Below, in pieces: positions 1 through 5,712 of a DNA stretch of 5,744 nucleotides (its first letter is position 1; each line of letters starts with the position of its first letter). The DNA is from an uncultured Eubacteriales bacterium. GTDB taxonomy: Bacteria > Bacillota > Clostridia > Christensenellales > Aristaeellaceae. The notes under the pieces are model-generated. The model did no database searches. It was not told the DNA's origin and saw only the letters and a list, made by a program, of their open reading frames with translations. The DNA lies in assembly GCA_900548125.1 (NCBI GenBank), contig URJN01000151.1, positions 1-5,744 of the forward strand, in the 5' to 3' direction. A program made the translations under genes and the position numbers.

Positions 1-60
1 GAAGGTCAAGGGAACTCAGTTCCCTTGTGGGGTTTGGGGCAAAGCCCCAATCGTCCTTCC
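1..60. repeat. Palindromic intergenic element with two hairpins inside an outer stem
   Basis: Two perfect inverted repeats lie side by side. CAAGGGAAC (7-15) pairs with GTTCCCTTG (19-27) around a 3-base loop, and TTGGGGC (34-40) pairs with GCCCCAA (44-50) around AAA. GAAGG (1-5) is also the reverse complement of CCTTC (55-59), so the whole block can fold as a three-way junction. The outer stem may continue past the left edge of the window. No T-tract follows either hairpin, so it is not a standard intrinsic terminator. GGGGTTTGGGGC-AAA-GCCCC blocks resemble palindromic intergenic repeats I associate with Clostridia, but copy number cannot be judged from one window. Confidence 0.6.
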
Positions 61-86
61 GCTCAGTATACCATATTCGCGGTCAA

Positions 87-115
87 TTGACAAAGCCCGC
101 CGCCGCGGGTACAAT
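87..115 (+). promoter_or_regulatory. Sigma-A-type promoter for the GrpE-like/Hsp70-like gene pair
   Basis: TTGACA (87-92) and TACAAT (110-115) are separated by exactly 17 bp. This is a perfect -35 and a 5/6 match to the -10 consensus, so it should be strong without an activator. Transcription would start near 121-123, leaving a leader of about 40 bases. The spacer holds the inverted repeat CCCGC (96-100)/GCGGG (105-109). The leader holds the 10-bp palindrome CTAAATTTAG (134-143), flanked by two copies of TCGAAA (124-129 and 144-149). Either could bind a regulator, but that is only inference. Confidence 0.8.
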
Positions 116-161
116 GAAGCTGATCGAAAAATTCTAAATTTAGTCGAAACGGGGGACGCAT

Positions 162-1010
162 ATGAACGCAGTCGCCGCTTTTGAAAACAGAAAAGAATCT
201 CTGCGTGAGCAGCTTGAAGCCGCGCAGGACATGACGCAGGCGGTATCTGCCGCGACGATGACGCTTGAGCAGATTGCCTGTGATTTGGCGCAGGATGAAC
301 AGGACGATTTTGCCCGCCAAAGACAGCAGGCGGTCATGGCTCTCGCCAAGCGGATGCCCGACTGCCTTCGCGCTGCACGTGCGGAGGGAAAGCTCGTCCT
401 CGAAGAAAGCCGGGAGCAGCAGCCGGACAAGGCGAAAAAGCTCAGGCGCGGTGCGTTGGGCGCGGGCGCATTGATTTTGGCGGCATTGGCTGTCTATGAA
501 GCCATTGAGGGCAAAATGACATTTGCGCTGGCGCAGGCACTCGGCGCGCTGCTGATGCTTATGGGCGGCGGCTCGAACCGGGAGGATATGCCGAAGGAAA
601 CCGCGCACGCGGAAGCCGTCGTCTGCTTGGATGCGGACGACATGGTGCGCAGGGTCGGCGAAATCTGTCAGGCGGCGGACATGTGCGCGGCGGATTTGGC
701 TCTTTTGGAGGAGGACCGCGGCGTGGCGCGGCTTTCCGGCACAGCGGACGACGCTATGCTGGAGCTGCTTTCCGCGATGATGGAAGCGCGGGCTTCCGGT
801 CGGCAGGATTTGGCACTTCGCAGTCTGGATCAGGCGGAGCAGTATCTGCGGATGCTCGGCGTGGAGAGCGTTTTCTACGACCCGCAGCACGCTGCTTTGT
901 TTGATGTGCTGCCCGCCAGAAGCGGCGCGCGGACGGTGCGTCCGGCTCTTGTGCGCGATGGCGAGCTGGTGCGCCGCGGCGTCGCGGCGGTTGCTGTCGG
1001 GGAGGTGTAA
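162..1010 (+). CDS. Membrane-hairpin protein with a GrpE-like C-terminal region, partner of the Hsp70-like protein
   Basis: I do not recognise this 282-residue protein as a named family. Residues 1-95 are charged and helical, with coiled-coil character. Residues 97-113 and 120-137 form a likely two-pass membrane hairpin, and there is no signal peptide. Residues 155-232 are again helical. Residues 233-280 resemble the GrpE beta domain: GVE (233-235), a DP-x-H motif (240-243) in place of GrpE's DPxxH, then TV (258-259), a DG turn (266-267), basic residues and a hydrophobic strand. GrpE is the nucleotide exchange factor of DnaK and is usually about 180-210 residues and soluble, so the N-terminal extension with a membrane hairpin is unusual. 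The gene lies directly upstream of an Hsp70-like ATPase, with a 3-bp gap, the order seen for grpE-dnaK. An exchange-factor role is therefore inferred from a weak C-terminal similarity plus context. The start ATG has a G-rich Shine-Dalgarno-like run (151-155) six bases upstream. The gene is certain; the GrpE relationship is about 55% likely. Confidence 0.85.
   Translation: MNAVAAFENRKESLREQLEAAQDMTQAVSAATMTLEQIACDLAQDEQDDFARQRQQAVMALAKRMPDCLRAARAEGKLVLEESREQQPDKAKKLRRGALGAGALILAALAVYEAIEGKMTFALAQALGALLMLMGGGSNREDMPKETAHAEAVVCLDADDMVRRVGEICQAADMCAADLALLEEDRGVARLSGTADDAMLELLSAMMEARASGRQDLALRSLDQAEQYLRMLGVESVFYDPQHAALFDVLPARSGARTVRPALVRDGELVRRGVAAVAVGEV
999..1005 (+). promoter_or_regulatory. Ribosome binding site that fixes the GTG start of the Hsp70-like gene
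   Basis: GGGGAGG sits inside the last codons of the upstream gene, eight bases before GTG at 1014. The upstream stop codon (1008-1010) lies between the site and the start. Translation of the two proteins is therefore likely to be coupled, which suits partners made in a fixed ratio. Confidence 0.75.
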
Positions 1011-1013
1011 GGC

Positions 1014-2918
1014 GTGAAGATACTGGGCTTTGACTTGGGCGACGGCGAAAGCGCCGTGACCCTTCTGGATGAAGATTCGACGGTTGAGCCGCGGGTGATT
1101 CCGCTCTGCGGCAAAACGAGCCTGCTTTCCGCCGTCGGCGTAAAGGGCGGACGCATCGTCATCGGCGAAGCCGCCAGCGTCATGGACGGCGCGGCGGAAG
1201 CCAAAGTGCGCTTTAAATCGCGGTATCTGGTCGATTCCTCGGCGGCGGGGGATGTGCGTGCGTTTGCGCAGGGCGTTGTCGCCGAGCTGACGCGGGTGCA
1301 GCCCGCGCTGATGGCGGAGGTCGCGCGGACGGTCGTCGGCTGTCCTGCCGGCTGGGGCGAGGGGCGGCGGGAGCAATACGCCGCGTTGCTGGAATCCGCA
1401 GGCTTTCCGAATGTCAGCGTCGTGCCTGAGCCGCGCGCCGCGTTCCTCTATGCGCGTCATGCGCGGGGGCTTCGCGTCAGCCCGGAATTGATGCGCAAGA
1501 GCGCGATGGTGATCGACATCGGTTCTTCGACGACGGATTTTGCTTACATTGTAGACGGACACCAGCAGAATGTTTCGCTTTTCGGCGACACGAATCTGGG
1601 CGGCGGATTGATTGACGAGCTGATTTTATCGCATGCCGTGGCGCAGTCGCCGGACGGAAAAGCACTGGCGGAGGTCTTTGAAGAATGTCCGGCGTGGAAG
1701 AGCTATTGCGAACTGGAAGCCCGCAGGCTCAAGGAGAGCTATTTCCTCGATGAGGAGAAATGGGCGGACGCGCCGCTTCGCCGTCAGTTGACGGTCTGCT
1801 ATGACGAGCCGCTGGCGTTGGAATTGAGCATCGGCGGGGAGAGCATGCGCGAGATGATCAGGGAGCCCATTTCGGCACTGGGCGGCAGGAGCTTTTGCGA
1901 CTGTCTGGAGGACGCGCTGCATGCGTCGGTCGAGGTCAGCAAAGCCTGCCCGCCGCAGGTGGTCATCCTGACGGGCGGCGCATCGCGGATGGCATTCTTT
2001 CAGCAGGCATGCAGGGAAGCGTTTGGCGGTGCGCTGCTGGTGCTTTGCCCGGAACCGGAATGCTCGATTGCACGCGGCTTAGCCTATGCGGGACGCGTGG
2101 ACGAGCGGCTGAAGGTCTTTCGGCAGGAGGTCGGCTCGATTGCGCACGGCGAAAAGCTGTCCGTGGCGGTGAACGCGAGTGCGCACGAATTATATGAACC
2201 GGTTGCGCACGCGCTGTTTGAAATGGCGCAGGAAAGCACGGTGGAAGCCGTCGGGCTTTGGCGCAAGGGCGGCATGGCGACCATTGACGAATTGGACGGG
2301 GACATTCAGCGGCGAATCGCCAGGGCGTTTGAAAGCGATGCGCTGGGCGAAAGGCTGGAAGGCGAGCTGCATGCGTGGCTGGATGAGCTGATGCAGACGC
2401 TGGAGGGCGAACTGACGTCGCTCTGCGTCCGCTGCGGCGTTCCGCCGGAGAAGATGAGCCTGACGGGAGCGCGGCTTCAGGCGGGTGTGGGCGGCGTTAA
2501 GATGTCGCTGCTGGACGCGATGGGCATGGATATCTTTTCGGGCGTAATGAGCGTCGTGTTGGCGGTCGTCGGCGCGACGCTGTGCGGCGGCGGAGGCATG
2601 GCGTTGGTCAGCGCGGGTCCGGCAGGCATGGCGGCTGGCGCGGCGGTGGGTATTCTGATTGCCATATTGGGAAAATCCGGCATGGAAAAGGCACTGCGCA
2701 AGGCAAAGCTGCCCATCCTGATGCGCAGGGTGGTTACGGACAACGCCGTTCGGCGCGGACTTTCCCGCCAGAGGGAGGAAATCGAACGCGCCATCGTTCA
2801 GGCACTCGCCAACCCGTCAAGCGGCTTTGCGGCGCGGCTCTGCCAGAGCCTGTCCCAAACGCTGGGCGTGCAGATGGAGCAGATGGCGCGCGACGCGGAA
2901 ATGTCGATTTGTGCGTGA
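1014..2918 (+). CDS. Hsp70-family ATPase with a membrane-hairpin C-terminus
   Basis: Residues 1-360 form an Hsp70/actin-type ATPase domain. Visible motifs are phosphate loop 1 (FDLGDGES, 6-13), CPAGW (110-114), PEPRAAF (138-144), phosphate loop 2 (DIGSSTTD, 168-175), LGGGLID (195-201) and the adenosine motif (VVILTGGASRM, 316-326). By alignment with Hsc70, the residues matching D10, K71, E175, D199, T204 and D206 are D7, K64, E139, D168, T173 and D175, so ATP hydrolysis looks possible. Loop 1 is odd: the TTN after DLG in DnaK is DGE here. The overall length (634) equals that of DnaK, but the DnaK linker and beta-sandwich substrate domain are not recognisable. Instead residues 380-490 are helical, 505-553 is a Gly/Ala-rich hydrophobic stretch able to form a membrane hairpin, and 556-634 is an amphipathic basic helical tail. 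It probably acts at the membrane, with the upstream GrpE-like protein as partner. The substrate is unknown. It is not the housekeeping DnaK. Start GTG is supported by its ribosome binding site and the MKILGFDLG N-terminus, which begins the first beta strand. Confidence 0.9.
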   Translation: MKILGFDLGDGESAVTLLDEDSTVEPRVIPLCGKTSLLSAVGVKGGRIVIGEAASVMDGAAEAKVRFKSRYLVDSSAAGDVRAFAQGVVAELTRVQPALMAEVARTVVGCPAGWGEGRREQYAALLESAGFPNVSVVPEPRAAFLYARHARGLRVSPELMRKSAMVIDIGSSTTDFAYIVDGHQQNVSLFGDTNLGGGLIDELILSHAVAQSPDGKALAEVFEECPAWKSYCELEARRLKESYFLDEEKWADAPLRRQLTVCYDEPLALELSIGGESMREMIREPISALGGRSFCDCLEDALHASVEVSKACPPQVVILTGGASRMAFFQQACREAFGGALLVLCPEPECSIARGLAYAGRVDERLKVFRQEVGSIAHGEKLSVAVNASAHELYEPVAHALFEMAQESTVEAVGLWRKGGMATIDELDGDIQRRIARAFESDALGERLEGELHAWLDELMQTLEGELTSLCVRCGVPPEKMSLTGARLQAGVGGVKMSLLDAMGMDIFSGVMSVVLAVVGATLCGGGGMALVSAGPAGMAAGAAVGILIAILGKSGMEKALRKAKLPILMRRVVTDNAVRRGLSRQREEIERAIVQALANPSSGFAARLCQSLSQTLGVQMEQMARDAEMSICA

Positions 2919-3064
2919 GCAGGCATCTCTAAAAACGCAGTCAAACCGGCTGCCGGAGGGCATTCAGCGTAACCTCTTGGAGAATTTGTATCTTTTGCAT
3001 AGGAAATTTCTTCGTTCTGTGTTATAATGCAATCAGCATATTTCGACAATCAAGGAGGTACATC
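2919..3064. other. Intergenic region between the Hsp70-like gene and nagB
   Basis: The 146 bases contain no convincing gene and no intrinsic terminator. The only hairpin of note is CCGG-CTG-CCGG (2947-2957), which is short and has no T-tract after it. Some transcription from the upstream unit may therefore run into nagB. The right half becomes AT-rich from about 2980 and holds the nagB promoter. GAAATTTC (3003-3010) is a small palindrome upstream of the -10 element. I see no match to the NagR/DasR operator pattern. Confidence 0.6.
3020..3028 (+). promoter_or_regulatory. Extended -10 promoter for nagB-nagA
   Basis: TGT followed by a perfect TATAAT (3023-3028) makes an extended -10 element. 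At 17 bp spacing the -35 position reads TAGGAA, a poor match. TTGCAT (2995-3000) looks better but is 22 bp away, which is too far. The promoter may thus depend on the extended -10 or on an activator. Transcription would start near 3035, followed by a leader of about 30 bases. Confidence 0.7.
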
Positions 3065-3790
3065 ATGGAATTCCATGTCTACGAGAGCGCAAGGGCGGCC
3101 TGCGAAGCGGCAGGCGTTTTGATCGCGGCACAGGTCACCCGCAAGGGCGACAGCGTTTTGGGTCTGGCAACCGGTTCGACCCCGATTCCGGCATACGAGA
3201 TGCTGACCCAGTGGTATGACCGCGGCGTCATTGATTTTGACCGCGTGCGTACGTTCAACCTGGATGAATATGTGGGTATCGACCACAAGAATCCGCTGAG
3301 CTACCACGCCTTTATGCAGGAGCATCTGTTCAGCAAGGTCAACCTGCGCAAGGAAAATGTCCATCTGCCCAGCGGCAACGCGGCGGTGGATGTACAGGCG
3401 TATGACAAGGCGATTCATGACGCGGGCGGCATCGACATTCAGCTGCTGGGCATCGGGCGCAACGGTCATATCGGCTTCAACGAGCCGGCGGAGGAATTCA
3501 CTTACGGCACGCACGTCGTCACGCTGACGGCGGACACCATCGAAGCGAACGCGCGCTTCTTCAAGAACGCGGACGAGGTGCCGCGTCAGGCGGTTTCCAT
3601 GGGCATCGGCAACATCATGGCGGCGAAGTGCGTCGTGCTGGTCGCCACGGGTGAGAATAAGGCGCAGGCGGTCTATGACACCATCCGCGGCCCGATCACC
3701 CCGCATGTACCGGCGTCCATTTTGCAGCTGCATCCCTGCTGCGTGATTTTGACCGACCGCGAGGCGGGCAGACTGGTTCTTGAGGAGTAA
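3065..3790 (+). CDS. nagB: Glucosamine-6-phosphate deaminase NagB
   Basis: This cytoplasmic enzyme converts glucosamine-6-phosphate to fructose-6-phosphate and ammonia, the step that feeds amino sugars into glycolysis. The motifs are intact: GLATGSTP (33-40) for phosphate binding, FNLDEYVG (64-71) with the enolisation base D67, and GIGRNGHIGFNEP (129-141). In the last motif N133, H135 and E140 match the ring-opening residues. Asn at the first of these, rather than the Asp of E. coli, fits the Bacillus-type enzyme. The length (241) also matches the short Bacillus form (about 242) rather than E. coli NagB (266), which has an allosteric C-terminal extension. The ATG has a perfect AAGGAGG (3052-3058) six bases upstream. 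It is the first gene of the unit with nagA. Nothing in it looks damaged. Confidence 0.97.
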   Translation: MEFHVYESARAACEAAGVLIAAQVTRKGDSVLGLATGSTPIPAYEMLTQWYDRGVIDFDRVRTFNLDEYVGIDHKNPLSYHAFMQEHLFSKVNLRKENVHLPSGNAAVDVQAYDKAIHDAGGIDIQLLGIGRNGHIGFNEPAEEFTYGTHVVTLTADTIEANARFFKNADEVPRQAVSMGIGNIMAAKCVVLVATGENKAQAVYDTIRGPITPHVPASILQLHPCCVILTDREAGRLVLEE

Positions 3791-3796
3791 TCAACC

Positions 3797-4909
3797 ATGC
3801 TGGTTAAAAACGGAACAGCGTTCATCGACGGCGGCTTTGTGCGCGCCGATGTGCGCGTTGAAGCGGGAAAAATTGCGGAAATCGGCGAACTGAGCGTTCA
3901 GGCGGGCGAGGAAGTCCGCGACGCGGCGGGGCTGTTCGTTCTGCCGGGCTTTGTCGATATCCATATCCATGCCTATGCGGGCGCGGACTGCATGCGCGGC
4001 GAGGCGGACGTGCGCCGGATGAGCGAGGGCTTGCTGAAAACCGGCGTTGCGGCGTTTGTACCGACGACGATGAGCGCGTATCCGGAGGAGACGAACCGTG
4101 CGCTGCTGGGCATTCAGGCGGTGAAGGACAAGCCCTGTGAGCGGGGCGCGGCTGTGCTGGGCGCGCACATGGAGGCTCCCTTCCTCTGCCCGAAATACAA
4201 GGGCGCACAGCTGGAGGAATGCTTGTGTCTGCCGACCGTCGAGGCGTATGAAACCATGACGCGCGGCGTAGACTGCGTCAGGATGATGACCCTTGCGCCG
4301 GAGCTGACGGGCGCGCTGGAGATGGTTGCCTATCTCAAGGCGCATGGCGTCGTGACCTGCGCGGCGCATTCCGACGCAACCGCCGAGGACGTTCACGCCG
4401 CGGCGGACAGAGGCTTGACGCAGATTACGCATCTGTTCAACGCGCAAAGCCCGCTGCATCACCGCAAGCCGGGCGTTCCCGGCGCAGGCTTGGCGGATGA
4501 CCGCATCATCGTGCAGGTCATCGCCGACGGACTGCACCTGCATCCGGATGTGCTGCGCATCGCGGCACTCTGCAAGGGCGCAAAGGGCATGGCGCTCATC
4601 TCCGATTCGATGGAAGCGGCGGGCATGAGCGACGGACAGTATGACCTCGGCGGTCAGGCTGTCTTTGTCCGGAACGGCGAAGCCAGACTGGCGGACGGCG
4701 TCATCGCCGGCTCAACGCTGGTGCTGCACCGCGCTGTCCGCAACATGATTCGTCTGGCGCATATCGCGCCGGAAACCGTCATCCCCATGGCGACCAGCAC
4801 CCCGGCGGATTCCATCGGTGCCGGGGAATACGGCAGAATTCAGGCGGGCGGCTGCGGCGTGCTGACGCTGATGGACGCGGATTGGAATCTGGCGGGGGTC
4901 ATCGCGTAA
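3797..4909 (+). CDS. nagA: N-acetylglucosamine-6-phosphate deacetylase NagA
   Basis: This amidohydrolase-superfamily enzyme removes acetate from N-acetylglucosamine-6-phosphate, giving the substrate for NagB next door. Visible motifs are PGFVDIHIH (50-58) with the HxH pair H56/H58, the metal-binding E126 in HMEAPF, H191 in AAHSDAT, H212 in the substrate motif THLFNAQSPLHHR (211-223), IADGLHLHP (242-250) and the catalytic D270 in ISDSM. The intact HxH is like the two-metal Bacillus enzyme, whereas E. coli NagA has lost it. Two motif positions deviate from the usual forms: HAYAGAD in place of HGG-type, and EAPF where EGPF is normal. Length (370) is slightly short for the family (about 380-396) but both ends are complete. 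GAGGAG (3782-3787), inside the nagB end, lies nine bases before the ATG, and only six bases separate the genes, so they are co-transcribed and probably coupled. Confidence 0.96.
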   Translation: MLVKNGTAFIDGGFVRADVRVEAGKIAEIGELSVQAGEEVRDAAGLFVLPGFVDIHIHAYAGADCMRGEADVRRMSEGLLKTGVAAFVPTTMSAYPEETNRALLGIQAVKDKPCERGAAVLGAHMEAPFLCPKYKGAQLEECLCLPTVEAYETMTRGVDCVRMMTLAPELTGALEMVAYLKAHGVVTCAAHSDATAEDVHAAADRGLTQITHLFNAQSPLHHRKPGVPGAGLADDRIIVQVIADGLHLHPDVLRIAALCKGAKGMALISDSMEAAGMSDGQYDLGGQAVFVRNGEARLADGVIAGSTLVLHRAVRNMIRLAHIAPETVIPMATSTPADSIGAGEYGRIQAGGCGVLTLMDADWNLAGVIA

Positions 4910-4914
4910 CTTTC

Positions 4915-4921
4915 AAGGAGG
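4915..4921 (+). promoter_or_regulatory. Ribosome binding site that fixes a TTG start
   Basis: A perfect AAGGAGG lies nine bases upstream of TTG at 4931, just after the nagA stop. The reading frame has no ATG before the Nudix-like core begins, so this site is the main evidence for the TTG start. Confidence 0.8.
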
Positions 4922-4930
4922 AACCGTCTT

Positions 4931-5392
4931 TTGCAGTGTACGATCTATGCGCTCGGTGAAAAGAAGCGGCGCACCAGCCTTGACCGCGTGCTTGTGCTTG
5001 CGAGAAAGGGCGAGAAGCTGATTCTGCATCGCGACGAGCTGAACGCGCTTTGGGAGCTGCCGGAAAAGCGGCTTGTTCGGGGCGAAAGCAAGGAAGAAAC
5101 GGCGAGAGCCGCGCTGGGCGAAGCACTCGGCGAGGCTGTGTTTGACGTATCGCTTCTGTGCGTCTATACGATTACCGGCGAGGACGGCAAGGAGAGCGGC
5201 GGCTATTGCTGTATGGCGGATGTTCGCGAATGGCAGGACGAGGAAGCGAGCAAGTCAAGGGCGTTTGAACGCCTGCCGCTGGCTTCCCAAATCAAGAATC
5301 CTGCGCTGGTCTTTGCGCTGCACAAATGGGCGGGCGAGTTTTTTGACGAGCGGCTTGAAATCGAGCGGCTCGGTCAGCCCGCACCCTATTGA
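4931..5392 (+). CDS. Nudix-fold protein with a degenerate Nudix box
   Basis: The 153-residue protein has the Nudix pattern: a strand VLVLARKGEKLILHR (20-34), then WELPEKRLVRGES (41-53), then a helix to about residue 67 and a strand with VYTI. The catalytic box GX5EX7REUXEEXGU is largely lost. Aligning on GES, E52, L62, E64 and G67 remain, but the first Gly is K46, the RE pair is A60-A61 and the second Glu of EE is A65. In MutT those glutamates bind the catalytic metal, so classical hydrolase activity is doubtful. It may bind a nucleotide-type ligand without cleaving it, or use other metal ligands. It follows nagA by 21 bp with no terminator, so it is probably the third gene of the nag unit. 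No link to amino sugar metabolism is evident. The fold assignment is good; function is unknown. The start is TTG. Confidence 0.85.
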   Translation: MQCTIYALGEKKRRTSLDRVLVLARKGEKLILHRDELNALWELPEKRLVRGESKEETARAALGEALGEAVFDVSLLCVYTITGEDGKESGGYCCMADVREWQDEEASKSRAFERLPLASQIKNPALVFALHKWAGEFFDERLEIERLGQPAPY

Positions 5393-5417
5393 CAGACGCG
5401 CCAAAAGGCGGTATGCT
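5389..5417 (+). promoter_or_regulatory. Probable internal promoter for the DUF896 gene
   Basis: A perfect TTGACA (5389-5394) overlaps the TGA stop of the Nudix-like gene. TATGCT (5412-5417), a 4/6 match to the -10 consensus, follows after 17 bp. The spacer includes a small hairpin, CGCC-AAAA-GGCG (5399-5410), which lacks a T-tract and is not a terminator. The DUF896 gene can thus be transcribed both from here and by read-through from the nag unit. Confidence 0.6.
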
Positions 5418-5453
5418 TGCAGACGATTTTGAAACTCCGGAGGTTATGACAAG

Positions 5454-5669
5454 ATGGAACAGGAAAAGATTCTGCGCATCAACGAGCTGGCGAAGAAAAA
5501 GAAGGAAGTCGGCTTGACCGATGAGGAAACGCGCGAGCGTTCAGAGCTTTATGCGCAGTATATCAGGGAATTCCGCGAGCAGACGGAAGCGACGCTCAAG
5601 CGGGTGCGCGTTGAGCAGGAGGACGGCAGCTATAAGCCGTTGGTCAAAAAAGACAAAAAATTGAATTAA
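5454..5669 (+). CDS. DUF896 (UPF0291, YnzC-like) small protein
   Basis: The 71-residue, highly charged protein begins with IxRINELAKKKKxxGLTDEE (residues 6-25), the hallmark of DUF896, followed by a second helix ending in YIREFRE (36-42). B. subtilis YnzC has the same layout and about 77 residues; its N-terminal half is a helical hairpin and its tail is flexible, which fits the Lys-rich C-terminus here. YnzC is encoded in the LexA-controlled yneA operon in B. subtilis, but its molecular role is not established. I see no LexA-type box or yneA-like gene here. The ATG has GGAGG (5439-5443) ten bases upstream. The gene is 61 bp after the Nudix-like gene and is the last before the terminator. Confidence 0.93.
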   Translation: MEQEKILRINELAKKKKEVGLTDEETRERSELYAQYIREFREQTEATLKRVRVEQEDGSYKPLVKKDKKLN

Positions 5670-5677
5670 AGCATCAG

Positions 5678-5712
5678 GCGGCGTTTTTCTCAACAGGAAA
5701 ACGCCGCTTTTT
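5678..5712 (+). terminator. Intrinsic terminator after the DUF896 gene
   Basis: GCGGCGTTTT (5678-5687) pairs perfectly with AAAACGCCGC (5698-5707) around a 10-base loop, and five T residues (5708-5712) follow directly. It lies eight bases after the stop codon and should end transcripts from both the nag unit and the DUF896 promoter. Confidence 0.92.

Noticed and set aside
1..60. Hairpin block as a CRISPR repeat or intrinsic terminator
   Set aside because: There is only one copy, no spacer pattern, and no T-run after either hairpin.
63..1562. Long minus-strand open frame (499 codons)
   Set aside because: It is antisense to two well-supported + strand genes, rich in Arg and His as expected from the complement of GC-rich coding DNA, and shows no recognisable domain or ribosome binding site.
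1014..2918. Housekeeping dnaK, or an MreB/FtsA-type actin homologue
   Set aside because: The C-terminal half lacks a DnaK substrate domain and loop 1 is altered. The PEPRAA and adenosine motifs together with the total length favour the Hsp70 family over MreB or FtsA.
2947..2957. CCGG-CTG-CCGG as a terminator after the Hsp70-like gene
   Set aside because: The stem is only 4 bp and no T-run follows, so it does not qualify as an intrinsic terminator.
3050..3733. Minus-strand open frame of 227 codons
   Set aside because: It is the antisense of nagB, whose motifs are complete; the frame is open only because of codon bias.
3791..4543. Minus-strand open frame of 250 codons
   Set aside because: It is the antisense of nagA, with no family motif and no promoter or ribosome binding site of its own.
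5399..5410. CGCC-AAAA-GGCG as a terminator after the Nudix-like gene
   Set aside because: The stem is 4 bp, no T-tract follows, and it sits in the spacer of a better-supported promoter.
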